DNA from: Hofstenia miamia
Lineage: Eukaryota; Xenacoelomorpha; Acoela
DNA: 64,000 nucleotides
Assembly: GCA_004352715.1 (NCBI GenBank)
Contig: SCFE01000013.1
Span: forward strand, 1,576,878-1,640,877
Direction: 5' to 3'
Below, piece by piece: positions 34,564 through 45,548 of this stretch. Numbering within the stretch: position 1 is the stretch's first letter; the number at the start of each line of letters is the position of its first letter. Made by a program: the position numbers and the translations under genes. The notes beneath the pieces were generated by a model, which was not told the origin of the DNA, ran no database searches, and worked only from the letters and a program-made list of their open reading frames with translations.

Positions 34564-35668
34564 TGTAGCATAATACATCCATTAAGCTGCATAAAGAAGT
34601 CAGTGAAAGAAAATTAAAGAAAAAGGAATATTATTAAAAATTTATTTAGCAATTAAGTTGATGTATTTTGCAAATAAGATATATCAAATGTAAATGTAAA
34701 TTAGTGCTTGTAGATATTAGCAGTTTGACCAATTGTAGAGGGCGAAATCGCTTCTTGTTACTTTTAGCCAATTTTGGCAGACGACAGTGAAATTTCAAAT
34801 CAACAGGTACTAGTAAAATTTTGCTATAAATAGAATCAAACCATTGGAGAAATTGTTGAAGTAAATTCTTCAGAATACTTATCTTTAGTATATTTGTGGT
34901 TTGATTAATTAATTTCAATGTCTAGCTAAACAGTTCATGTCTAGTAGTGGTCAGGATCCCATGACGGGAACGATTCTAGGTTCTGCGCCCCTGAACATGA
35001 ATCCACACTTAAGTTAAATATATGAATAGGAGTTTTCTGATAACCTGTTTAACTGACTATCGTTTTCTTTGTACATCTAGATGATAACAAGTTTTATATA
35101 GGGATAGTAATCCAACCATAGGAGTTTATAATGTTTCTTTCTCTAGATCCAAATTATTGAAAATAAAGACACTGAAAACGAGACCCTTTACTATATTCTA
35201 ACTATTATATGTAGGATAGGAAGCTGCTACTTGTTTAATTAATTATCTAGAAGCCAATATTTTTCGGTAATGGCTATTCATACATTACTTAATTAAGCAG
35301 CTAGTTAAAAGCATGGTTGCAGTATATTAGTACATGTTACAAAACGAGTTTAAGTCGAGTTGTGTCTTGTCCTTAGTAAGCACCGTGTTAGGCTAGGGTA
35401 CACATAAGTCATGCAAGTGAGATGAGTGCTGGAGACACTTCAATGGAAGCAGATTGCTGGAGTGGTTGCTGATTTGGGAGAGCAGCGTCAGCAGATGCCC
35501 AGCTGTTGGAGATTATTATTATATTATATCTATTAATATCAGTTAATGGAAATAGTTAAAAAGAAAGCAAGATAGCAAATAATGTTAGATCTCTACCCGC
35601 TAAATCACCCTTTGATCAAATAGATAAATTTGAATAAATGGATGTCAAGCCTGAAAGAAAATGCAACA
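34564..35668 (+). mobile_element. Solo LTR with 4-bp target duplication (CAAA)
   Basis: 1105 bp, starting TGTAGCATAATAC and ending GCAACA, flanked by CAAA at 34560-34563 and 35669-35672. TG..CA ends plus a 4-6 bp duplication are the hallmark of LTR-element integration; with no internal region, it is a solo LTR left by LTR-LTR recombination. It shares the GTAGTGG.CAGG..CCCAT.A.GGGAA block with the antisense LTR at 43549-45545 and the GGAAGCTGC block with 40859-42102. Confidence 0.88.
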
Positions 35669-36545
35669 CAAACACAACATATGAGATAATTGAAAAGAGA
35701 ATCAAAGCAAAAATATTGAAGTGTACACCACCTGAGACAAAATCAATAACAATGATCATGCTGAGATGGAGGATACCCAAAGACAAAACAATAGCCAAAT
35801 CATTCTTGCACAAATACAACTCATATGCAAATATGAAACAAAAGGCAAGAGACATCAAGTGGAAAATAACACCATATTATTGATATGCAGAAGGCAAACT
35901 AATAAATGTACAACTAAAGAAGTTGAAATATGAAATAGAAAAACGAACAATAAAATCAGTTATCTTATTCTTGGGAGTCAATGATATAGTGTAGCTTGAC
36001 ATATGGAACAGGCAATACAGATATTATAATGTATCCAAATGGGTGGAAATAGTCACGATTTTAAAAATGAATAGAAATGAGCCTAAAGAAATCATGGAAG
36101 AGGAGGTGAGAGAAAACATAAGTTTTTCTAAAGAGATGTGGCAAACACAAGAAGTTTATTGAAAGTTTTTCAATTCTTCTACCCAAACACTAGAATACCA
36201 GAACAAATGGCGCATACAACTAGAGCAGATGCTCAGATGATGCTGATGATAGGTCTAAAAGGATTACATCTATATCAAAAAATTTACCAAATATTCTCAG
36301 AAAAAATAAATGATTTAAGTGAAATTATAATGATATCAGAAGATATAAGAGAAACAAAGTTCTTAAAATATGCATATATTGTGACAACTGAAAAGAAAGT
36401 AATATTAAAAATGACAAAACAAGCTGAATTCACAACAGTAAGCTGGAACAATAAGGAAGTGGAAACACTCATAAAACAGGCAGATGCATTAGTGCACAGT
36501 GAAAGGACTGTACTAAAAGTAACACAAGTTGAGGAGGGCATGTAG
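35669..36545 (+). pseudogene. Gy0 accessory ORF with SGNH-like motifs
   Basis: Continuation of the ORF cut by the solo LTR. Recognisable by comparison with 52355-53220 in Gy2: shared KTIAKSF..K.NSYAN/KRVAKAF..ENTYVN, then YAEGKLI, then IKSVILFLGVNDIV (35955-35990), Y.YYN, EEVRENI, and a conserved last third (VILKMTK..V.W....ETLIKQAD.LVHSER). The GG/EG turn followed about 25 residues later by a hydrophobic strand and GxND resembles blocks II and III of SGNH hydrolases. A GDS block and the C-terminal DxxH were not found. Stops at 35881 and 35993 and a frameshift near 36140 break it. Its place here, just before a gag remnant, differs from Gy2, where it ends next to the 3' LTR. Confidence 0.5.
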
Positions 36546-36654
36546 AGTAATCAATCCAAATATGCTGCTAAAACTAAGATCAAAAGAAAATGTAAAAGAA
36601 ACATTTAATTAGCATTTATTGTGATTAATTAACTAAAAATTGTTAATTGGAAAC

Positions 36655-36965
36655 TTCTTGGAATACTATGAAAATGAAAGTTTTAGGAATCAGTATCAAA
36701 TCATATTAAATGCAATAAAGATGAAAGTACAAGCAACTATTGAAAATAATTCTAGAATATATAAAAAAGCATCTTGGAACTGAGAAACATTGACATGGAA
36801 AAGCAACTTTAAGATGAAGATGAAAATAATTAAATTCAAAATGAAAGAAGGGAAAACAAAGAAGATAAAATAAAAGGACATTACAATTGCAGACAAAAAG
36901 GTCATAGGAGATCAGAGTGTAAGAAACAAATAAACATAATCAAAAATGGAGATAATTATGATTTT
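36655..36965 (+). pseudogene. Gy1 gag remnant with zinc knuckle
   Basis: YYENESFRNQYQIILNAIKMK (36660-36720) matches the Gy2 capsid segment at 45549. A large internal deletion brings it close to a zinc knuckle NCRQKGHRRSECKKQ (36886-36930). In the CX2CX4HX4C pattern the first Cys is replaced by His; Gy2 keeps it. Several stops. Confidence 0.7.
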
Positions 36966-37014
36966 ATAGAATCAGATAGAGAAGAAGAGCACTGACTCAA
37001 GAAAACTGAGCACC

Positions 37015-37345
37015 CATAATGATATTGACAAATCTGAACAACATAAATACAATCACAGTTGTAAAAAATAGAGTGATGATGAAAGCAACAATTGATACAG
37101 GACCAACAACCTTGATAATCACAGAGGAATGAGCAACAAAATTGGGATTTAAACAATAAGATTTAGAAAATTCAAACAACATTCTAAAAAAAGCATTCAG
37201 AGAATACATTGATATAAAGGGAAAAATAAAGATTGTAAGAATGCAAATAGCCAAAACAACATTCATGCAATCATTGGTAGTAGTGGATGCACACAAAAAC
37301 CTACTGCCTTATGAAGTGATACTCAGTGATGAAATACAAATGTAA
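37015..37345 (+). pseudogene. Gy1 aspartic protease region
   Basis: TVVKNRVMMKATIDTGPTTLIITEE contains the catalytic DTG triad (37093-37101), preceded and followed by hydrophobic strands as in retroelement proteases. The Gy2 counterpart has lost the triad (TIDIRA). A TGA at 37130-37132 and a TAA at 37157-37159 interrupt it. It would process Gag-Pol in an active element. Confidence 0.7.
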
Positions 37346-37719
37346 TTAATTATGCAAACAGAACAATTAAGGTACAGGAAGAGGAAATTGAATTGAAGAA
37401 GGAAGAGAAAAGACAATAATATTCAAATTGGATGAGGATGTAAAACTACAACCATCTCAATGGAAAATGCACACAATATAAATGGAACAACAAATATCAG
37501 TGGACATTATGTTGCACAAGTATAAAGGAATCAATACAAAAAGAGTATCAATGTCATCAAGCATATGTGCAATTAGGAACAGAAAGGGAAAAATACCAAT
37601 TTTAAATGCAACCAACAGAAATGTCAACATGAAAAAACCAAGTGTAAAGATATATGGAAAATACATCAAATCTAACATCAAAGTAATTTAGAAATTGATA
37701 GAGAACAATGAGGGAGTGA

Positions 37720-37865
37720 GTAATTCACAATGTTAATTCAAGGAAAAGCAGATGAAAACAGAAAGTAATCCACAAGGCCAATTCAAGGATGATTGGATGA
37801 TCACTATGTGGCCAGTAATCTAAAAGGCTGATTCAAGGGCATTGGGATGAAAGTTGAATAAGAAC
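37720..37865 (+). repeat. Three degenerate direct repeats
   Basis: The phrase GTAATCCACAAGGCCAATTC occurs in three variants (37727, 37765, 37814) spaced 38-49 bp apart, between the protease and RT parts of Gy1. Not seen at the same place in Gy2. Confidence 0.6.
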
Positions 37866-37869
37866 AAGA

Positions 37870-38660
37870 AGAATACAAAATACCAGAGATAAAAGAAGAG
37901 GAATATCAACACCTGAAAGAGGATGATATAAAACAACTGAAAAGTGTATTAGAAAAACATAAGAAAATATTTTATTACAGAGATATCAGTGTGGGGCAAG
38001 CTATAAGGGAAATGCATAAGATAGTGACAACCACATATAAACCAATAAAGCTACCAGTCAGAAGAATACCAGAGCAACTGAAAATGAATATAACTGAATT
38101 TTAAATGAATTTGTCAACAGTAAAATAATCTGACCAAGTGAAAGTCCATATGCAGTCCCAACAGTGTTTGTGAAACAGGGAAATAAACACAGATTGTGTA
38201 TAGATTTCCAGAAGCTCAATGAAGTAATGAAAAAGGATTTGTATCTGTTACCAAGAATTAAAGATATGTTGTACAATGTGAGTAAGCACAAATACTTTAC
38301 ATCAATCAATTTATTCAAATCATATTGGCAAGTTAAAATGGTACTAGAAGACATAGAAAAAACAGCACTTATATCATCCTGTGGATTGTACAAGTGCATC
38401 TACATGGTGTTTGGCCTGTGCAATGCTCCAGCAATATTCCAATGCTACATAATGAAGGTGTTAAAAAACAAAACACATAAAATAGAAGATGGAATTAATG
38501 CTTACATAGATGATATGATAGTAACTAATGATATGGTACAAGAATACATTAGTAAGTTAGATAGAACTTTGGAAATATTACAGAAAGCCAGTCTACAAAT
38601 GGAAATAAATGTGACATATTAAAAGAGAAAATAGTATTCCTTCACAGAATAATCAAGAAA
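37870..38660 (+). pseudogene. Gy1 reverse transcriptase
   Basis: Ty3/gypsy-type RT. 37870-38100 gives the N-terminal region (H.K.F, then PVRRIPEQ), and the open frame 38164-38622 gives HRLCIDFQKLNEV, FTSINLFKSYWQV, YMVFGLCNAPAIFQ and the catalytic box YIDDMIV (38503-38523) with both Asp preserved. Stops lie between 38102 and 38163 and after 38620. Residues normally Asp in the LD...Y.Q box read N (INLFKSYWQ). It is the best preserved enzymatic part of Gy1. Confidence 0.88.
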
Positions 38661-38699
38661 GGAAGAGCTGCATGAAATAAAATGCAAGAGACATGATCA

Positions 38700-39300
38700 G
38701 AAAAATAGAAAAACCCAATAATAAGGATGTGCAAAAAAGTGGGATTCTTCAATTATTATGGAATAGTTATTCTAAATATTGCAGGAAAAACAGTGAAAAT
38801 GAGTAGATTTATGAGGAAAGCAGTACCATTTGTGTAGACATGGGAAGAACAAAAAAAGAACTCCATAAAATAAAAGAACTCGCCAATTTCCATCATTATA
38901 TACCCCAGAATACACAGAACAATTTATCCTAGACTTTGATGCAAACAAAGTAGCAATAGGAGCAACACTAGAACAAATTAGAAATGGAAAAGAGGTAACA
39001 ATACAGTTTTTCAGTAGAAAACTGAAAACAAGTGAGGAGAACTATGGATCCACAAACCTTGAGATGCTAGCATTAATCAAGAGCATTAAGAAATTTAGAC
39101 ACTTCTTAATTGAAAAGGAATTTCAAGTACAAACAGATAACAGTGGGCTAGCATGGTTGAAGAAATTTTCTGGAAATAAATCTTCAATAGTGTCAAATGA
39201 ATTTACATTCACAATAGAACACTGAAAAGGAAACTAGACAGCATTGCAGACTTTTGGACATCATTGCCAGAATATCAGAGAGACAATTAAAGGAAAGAAC
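38700..39300 (+). pseudogene. Gy1 RNase H
   Basis: FFNYYGIVILNIA opens the connection region. LDFDANKVAIGATLEQ carries the first RNase H Asp (38935-38980), then FFSRKLKT.EENYGST, LEMLALIKSIKKFRHFLI, and TDNSGLAWLKKFS. Frameshifts and stops (38838, 39223, 39288) break the frame. Upstream it continues the RT; downstream it continues to the integrase start. Confidence 0.75.
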
Positions 39301-39498
39301 TAGAAAAGAAACAGTTTAAACTCCTACCCTATGCTGAGCATGAAAAATTACCAAAAATAAATGTCAATAAAAGAGGGCAAGCTATACTACCAATAACTAT
39401 GAAAGAAGAGACAACAGAACAAGAAATAACAGAAAAACAAAAAGATAATATTATATCATTAAAGAAAAGATAAAAGACCTAAAAATGATCCTATTTAA
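39300..39498 (+). pseudogene. Gy1 RNase H/integrase junction, first copy
   Basis: 39331-39495 is repeated almost exactly at 40628-40793, on the far side of the gap. This copy is interrupted at TTAA (39495-39498) by a piggyBac-like insertion, and the other copy is not. Confidence 0.8.
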
Positions 39499-39893
39499 CA
39501 CTAGAACGGCGGAACCCGTCAATTGACGATTTTTTTATTTTAAAACTGCTATAGTTTTTTTTAAAGAAATATTTTTTATAACCCTCTCGTGAGTTTTTAT
39601 CATTTTCGAAGTGACACAAAATGCAAAAGAAAATTTTATGATAACTCATCTTGAAAATAAAATATTGTTGAATATACCTATAACGGCGAAACCCGTCAAT
39701 TGACGATTTGAATAATACTAATAAAATTCTAGCAATTTTTAAATGTTAATGGCAACTATTTTACATTATTACATACAGTAAACAATAAATACATATTGTG
39801 AGCTATTCTGTATTATTACATTTATTGTCAAATTAATTGATATTTATTTCATGTTTTTGTTTAGTGAAATTTATTTTCGAATACATCAATTCA
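39499..39893. mobile_element. piggyBac-like element, left part, cut by gap
   Basis: Begins CACTAGAACGGCGG directly after TTAA. The phrase ACCCGTCAATTGACGAT occurs twice (39515-39531 and 39690-39706) in opposite-facing context typical of subterminal repeats. The right end is lost in the gap. The uninterrupted target is visible at 40790-40796 (GTTTTAAAG). Confidence 0.65.
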
Positions 39894-40627
39894 NNNNNNN
39901 NNNNNNNNNNNNNNNNNNNNNNNNNNNNNNNNNNNNNNNNNNNNNNNNNNNNNNNNNNNNNNNNNNNNNNNNNNNNNNNNNNNNNNNNNNNNNNNNNNNN
40001 NNNNNNNNNNNNNNNNNNNNNNNNNNNNNNNNNNNNNNNNNNNNNNNNNNNNNNNNNNNNNNNNNNNNNNNNNNNNNNNNNNNNNNNNNNNNNNNNNNNN
40101 NNNNNNNNNNNNNNNNNNNNNNNNNNNNNNNNNNNNNNNNNNNNNNNNNNNNNNNNNNNNNNNNNNNNNNNNNNNNNNNNNNNNNNNNNNNNNNNNNNNN
40201 NNNNNNNNNNNNNNNNNNNNNNNNNNNNNNNNNNNNNNNNNNNNNNNNNNNNNNNNNNNNNNNNNNNNNNNNNNNNNNNNNNNNNNNNNNNNNNNNNNNN
40301 NNNNNNNNNNNNNNNNNNNNNNNNNNNNNNNNNNNNNNNNNNNNNNNNNNNNNNNNNNNNNNNNNNNNNNNNNNNNNNNNNNNNNNNNNNNNNNNNNNNN
40401 NNNNNNNNNNNNNNNNNNNNNNNNNNNNNNNNNNNNNNNNNNNNNNNNNNNNNNNNNNNNNNNNNNNNNNNNNNNNNNNNNNNNNNNNNNNNNNNNNNNN
40501 NNNNNNNNNNNNNNNNNNNNNNNNNNNNNNNNNNNNNNNNNNNNNNNNNNNNNNNNNNNNNNNNNNNNNNNNNNNNNNNNNNNNNNNNNNNNNNNNNNNN
40601 NNNNNNNNNNNNNNNNNNNNNNNNNNN

Positions 40628-40858
40628 TATGCTGAGCATGAAAAATTACCAAAAATAAATGTCAATAAAAGAGGGCAAGCTATACTACCAATAACTATGA
40701 AAGAAGAGACAACAGAACAAGAAATAACAGAAAAACAAAAAGATAATATTATATCCTTAAAGAAAAGATAAAAGACCTAAAAATAATCCGTTTTAAAGTG
40801 GGAAAAGATTGACTATGAGAGGTATAAATGGAAATTGAATAAAAATGAACTCTTATAT
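40628..40858 (+). pseudogene. Gy1 integrase N-terminal part, second copy
   Basis: Repeats 39331-39495 and then continues into ERYKWKLNKNELLY, the segment before the HHCC region that is also present in Gy2 (48510-48540) and Gy5 (59730-59780). It stops where the solo LTR at 40859 begins. Confidence 0.75.
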
Positions 40859-42102
40859 TGTAGGATAATCCACTAAAATAATAGCAAAGAAGAAACCAAG
40901 ATCAAATAACACTTTAATTAATTATATTATTTGTAATTTATTGAATAAGCTTAGCACCAAGTCATGTTATTTATATTTGAATGTTTTTGTAAAGCAAGTA
41001 TTTACCACTTCAATTTTTGACAAATCACATGTGGAAAATTAAGCTCCATTTTGTTTAGCTTGCCACCATATTAATGCAGAACTTTTCTAAATAGGCAGAA
41101 TAAAACAGTGACACATAACACGTACTTGTTTAAAGATAAATATGTTTATAAAATTTTTATATAAATATGTACTATGAGGAACAATCAGTTGATGGAGAAT
41201 AAACTCCTTAGTAGTTACTTATCTTTGATTTCGGTTTGATTATTTATTTAAAATGCGCAGCTAAACATTTCATGCATGTAATGATATCAAGGCTGTTGCA
41301 AGGGAATTAGATAGCTGTTGCCCTGATCAAAACAATGCATTTAAGATATGAATAGGTATAAGGGTTTTTTATTTCATGCTTAGCTGGCTACTGACCTTGT
41401 GTTATTACATGTATTTACTAATCTATTTTAGATCCAAATTCTTAACAGTACAAAACCCATAATGAGACTGATAATGAGCTTATATATATTGTTATTATAC
41501 TAGTTGACACTTGTATCTATTTTACTGTAGGTTAGGAAGCTGCATTTAATTGTATATAGTGTTTAACTCTTTTTATCATGTGGCAGCTAGTGTCAATTGT
41601 TAGTATTTGTATTTGTATTTTAAATGTAGGGTAGGAAGCTGCTTTATTTATTAACTAGTTTTTACTAGCAGCTAGTGTCTTCACATGTTTGCATATAAAT
41701 TATGTTGTTCAAAATACACAGTATTGAGAGTGAGGTAATAAGTTGAATTGTGCTCCTCCTTTATTATCACTTAGTCATAGTACATATAATAAAATCAGTC
41801 TTTTGAGAATGAGCTGAGTTGATGGAACTACACTACACAGTGTGGCAGATTTATTCTTGGTTATCAGATACCACTTCAGGCAGTGGCCCTATCATGAACT
41901 GGAGTCTCTCTCATATCATTACCTAAATAACAGCAGTTACCTGTTATGCTTATAATTGTATGGATTCTAAAAAAAGTTTGGTGTACATGAGAAAACAAAA
42001 GTTCAAACAGTTAGATATTACCCCACTTAGAAGAATATGTTGTTTGTGGTCTCTAAATATATTTAAGTTAATAAACATCTCAGCCCAGGTGATGATTCTA
42101 CA
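40859..42102 (+). mobile_element. Solo LTR with 4-bp target duplication (ATAT), inside integrase
   Basis: 1244 bp, starting TGTAGGATAATCC and ending GATTCTACA, so the ends form the inverted repeat TGTAG/CTACA. ATAT is duplicated at 40855-40858 and 42103-42106. The integrase frame on the left ends in ..ELLY and resumes on the right with VES..IPEYYK, which is contiguous in Gy2, so the insertion split a coding sequence. It gives the cleanest measure of this LTR family's length and ends. Confidence 0.92.
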
Positions 42103-42580
42103 ATATGTAGAATCACAATACAATAGGATAACAATCCCAGAATATTATAAAGGGGGAAATAATCAGGAAAGTGAATGAAAAAGATCATATGTTTGAAAGA
42201 AACATTCAACACTAGATTTATCACAGTGGTGATCAGAAAAGTAATAGAGGATGTAATCAATAAATGTACAAAATTTTTGTTGAATAATAAACAACATTTT
42301 CCAACACAAAAAACCCAATTAGAGAAGATAACATCTACTAAACCAAAATGAAATAGTGCACACAGATCTAGAAATGCTATCTAGAGATGAAGAAGGGTAT
42401 CAATACTTACTACTAATAGTAGATAATTTTACAAAGCATGCAAGAATGATACTAATGACAAGTACAAAAGTAGAACAGACAGCAAAATTGATTTTGAAAT
42501 TCAGAACAAAGGAAACAATAATTACTGACAAAAGACCACAATTCTTGTCAAAAGTCACTCTCAGAGAAAGAAAATAGACA
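42103..42580 (+). pseudogene. Gy1 integrase core, part after the solo LTR
   Basis: Continues the integrase: IPEYYK, a decayed HHCC region near 42185-42300, then IVHTDLEMLSRDEEGYQYLL (first catalytic Asp near 42360) and ETIITDKRPQF (second Asp near 42530). The sequence departs from integrase after about 42560, so the Glu and the GPY part are not here. Confidence 0.78.
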
Positions 42581-43548
42581 ATGATTTATTTGATTTAAGA
42601 AGATGTAATTCTTCAAACAGTCAAAATCCCGTGTAGAGAATAACAAACTAGCAAACACACTCTAGTCAAGATAGTTGCTTCTTCTTGAATTAAACAAATT
42701 AAATATCTTGGTATAGCAATAGCAAATTAAGTAAACAAAAAGAAAAAACTATACTTACAGAGCTACAAGATAACAAATAATCAACTGGGAAAAATCTAAG
42801 AACTACTCATCATGAAACAAAAACAATGGTATATTCCAGAAAGAAAAACAAAACAAGGTCTAAAACTCAGAAAATCCCCAAAGTCAGAAAACTCCCTGAA
42901 CACAGGATGTGATATCATCTCCCAAAAGTGAAGCATCCCCAGCAGAAATGATTCTGTCAACAGTCAATACCAAAGATGAGGTAATGGTAAGTGAACTAAC
43001 TGAAATGGTCAGAAAACTAAAGTGAAAAATATCACAAATAGAATCAGCAAACGTCAAAAAAAAAAATTTCTAAATGAGATGAGAGGCTATATGATTGCCA
43101 GACTAATGGAACAGAGAAATCTATTCTAAAGGCAGAAATACTAATGAACACAAAAAATGGAATGAAAATCAGAAGTGCAAAATGGCAGGAATTAATGGCT
43201 GAAATGCATGAAGAAAATATCAGGTTACAAGAAGAAAATGAAACAAAACAAGAGACAAATTACAACTACTAATGCTGAATAATGAAACTGAAAATAACCA
43301 TGTAGAAAACACCCAAAAAGAGGTATGCAGAACAATGATAGAAAATGCAGAAACCTTATGTAAAACAGATCTACCTGAAAATGGAGAACTGCTTAAATAC
43401 AAACCACCTGAAATGGAAGAAGAATTTGTCCAAAAATTAGTAGACACAATAACCAAACAAGTCAAACAGAAATACAAATCCAAAACAGAGATGAAACCAA
43501 TGTTTGATGAATCTATATTGTTAGAAACAAACAACAATGAAGCACCAT
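42581..43548 (+). pseudogene. Unassigned A-rich coding remnant, Glu/Lys-rich
   Basis: A-rich plus-strand sequence with the codon style of the gypsy elements. The open frame 43272-43553 and the frame before it (43100-43260) encode a Glu/Lys/Asn-rich, probably coiled-coil protein (EMHEENIRLQEENETKQ, EEEFVQKLVDTITKQVK). It may be the N-terminal half of a gag, perhaps of Gy2, whose capsid part starts just beyond the antisense LTR; no domain is recognised. Confidence 0.4.
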
Positions 43549-43684
43549 TGTAGCATCCTCTACCAGGCTTTGATATCAAACTTCTCCATTATGCTACTAT
43601 AATTGGTATGGTATACTAGTGGCTAGAGATGTACTAATCTTAAACTGCTTAGCTTCTATATTATTAACCTCCAATAACTGTAAT

Positions 43685-44808
43685 TAATGGATGATATAGA
43701 TAGATAGATGTTTATTGACGATTAAAAAATTACAATGCATGCATCTTCAGAACAAAAATTATGTAAATATATATATAATTTGTTGTACTAATTAGAAATT
43801 ATGCATCAAGGGCTTTTAGTGCATTGTGAATAGCTGTTGTAGTGACATGGGAGGGAAAATTATCAAAAACGGATCTGAGGTTAGAGGTTGAATTATGCAA
43901 CTGTTGCGTAACTAGTTGGGTCTACAGGCACTGGAAAATTACATGGAATTTGTCCTGGCCAGATGAGTTGTCTCAAGTGCACACTCTTTCATGCCTCTCC
44001 AACCTTGACCATCAACCTGTTTCAAATCATAATTGATGCAACAAAAGATGCATTCTTGTGGTGCTAATTCTAGCATACTCTTGAACTTCTTGGAACTTCT
44101 CCTAAAACTATATTATCAAGAAATGTAGATATTGGAGACCAGATGGTTCAACATAACTCTAGTGAAAATAGGAGAGGAGCATGGACATTTGGGCATTGAA
44201 GCTAGTCCATCCACCACTTGCATTGTCTTGTGGCAATATGCATTCAGCAAGAGGGGAACCTTACTTCCACAAGACAGGGGAGATTTGGAGTAGATGATCT
44301 GACAGATAACATTAGCTTTACTATGTTCATATATACTCTTTCAGCCTTCTTGTGCCATGCACCTGATAACCATGATTCACAACCATACAATACAGATGAT
44401 AATAAAGCTGACTCAGCTACAATTTTTTTCATAGTGAATGGCATGTCCAGATTCTCATTTATGAAAGCAGCAAATTTTACTGCATTTTTCTTTGTACAAT
44501 CAATGTGCTGTGACACATCAGAAATTGTTTGTCCTGTATCACTGAAAATGACATCAAGGTATGTATAGGATGATGTTATTGACTTGATCTACTGGAATCA
44601 ATGCTTTGTCATAGACCTGAAATGCATTTATCACCATGAGTTTTGTTTTATCATAATTGATAGACATCCCATATTCTTCACAGTATTCAACAACAACTTT
44701 CAATTTTTTTAACAACACCTGGTGTGAATAAGCAAGAAGAACCATATCATCCAAACAAACACTATTTAGGTGATGAAGCTTTACAGCATCTTTGCCAGTT
44801 GTTAATGG
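43685..44808 (-). mobile_element. LINE fragment inserted in the antisense LTR
   Basis: Minus-strand, 5'-truncated non-LTR element ending at a GATA/TAGA repeat (43693-43712). TTAATGG appears on both sides (43683 region and 44803 region) and may be the target duplication. The LTR sequence is continuous across it, which fixes both borders to within a few bases. Confidence 0.75.
44244..44805 (-). pseudogene. LINE reverse transcriptase, C-terminal part
   Basis: From 44805 down: LNSVCLDDMVLL (catalytic box, normally [FY]ADD, here CLDD), HQVLLKKLKVVVEYCEEYGMSINYDKTKLMVI (typical block after the box), then after a frameshift YLDVIFSDTGQTISDVSQHI, KKIVAESALLSSVLYGCESW and PCLVEVRF. This order is standard for jockey/CR1-like RT C-termini. 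One stop at 44554, plus a frameshift. Confidence 0.75.
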
Positions 44809-45548
44809 TTGGGCATCTGTCTAAAGCTGATCTCCAAATCAAGTAACAAACACTCTTCTGCATTCTCATTAAATGAGTTCCACCTCTCAGCTCAGTGAAG
44901 TAACTTATGTGTACCCTATCCTAGCTTGGTGATTACTCAATTCTCAACACAACTCAACTTAGTCTCAATTTGTAAAGTGTACTATATACTTGCAATCTTG
45001 ATTGTCACTAGCTGCTTAATTAATTATGTAATTAGCCAAAATATATTGGCTTTAATTAAAGAAGATAAGTAAATAGCAGCTTCCTAACCAAAATGTAATA
45101 ATCAATACATACAAGGTCACATTATTAGTCAAATTATAGTCATTAATTGGGATCTAGTTTAACATAAATATAAAATTCTACATTTGGCTTACTAGCCTTA
45201 TATCAAATTCATTATCATTTGTACTTTTAAGAAAGGATCAATAATTGGCTAAACAGAAATAAAACCCCTAATTGTAACCCTAGCTTAAGTGCAGGTTCAT
45301 AGCTTGGAACAAGGAACCTAGAATCATTCCCATTATGGGAACCTCACCACTACTGAGCACCAACCATTTAGCTGAACATCATAGTTAATAATCAAAACAT
45401 AATCAAACTAAAGATAACAATTCCTAAGAATTTCCTTCAACAACTGTTACAATGAATTCTGCTTTATATATAGTTAATCCAAAAAAGTATATTTCAATTT
45501 CAAATTTTAAATGTTTGTCTGCCAAGATGGCTAAAAATAATGGAAGCA

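Larger units (their letters stand above)
43549..45545 (-). mobile_element. Antisense gypsy LTR, 5' truncated, with nested LINE
   Basis: Read on the minus strand, 45545-44809 matches 34760-35520 of the first solo LTR (GTAGTGGTGAGGTTCCCAT, GGTTAGGAAGCTGC, TAGGGTACACATAAG), and 43684-43549 continues it to an end GGATGCTACA, the family's 3' end. The interval between is a LINE. The first 190 or so bases of the LTR are missing at the border with Gy2 gag. Confidence 0.8.

Noticed and set aside
34309-34578. 89-codon minus-strand frame with a membrane-like segment, as a host exon
   Set aside because: It overlaps the start of a solo LTR and lies antisense to an accessory-ORF remnant; an in-frame stop precedes its start, and the pyrimidine-tract acceptor found would place that stop in the exon.
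41109-41256. Apparent second LTR start (TGACACATAACAC) inside the solo LTR at 40859
   Set aside because: Alignment of the surrounding blocks with 53544-54769 shows it corresponds to the ACAGGTAC region inside the LTR, so there is only one LTR.
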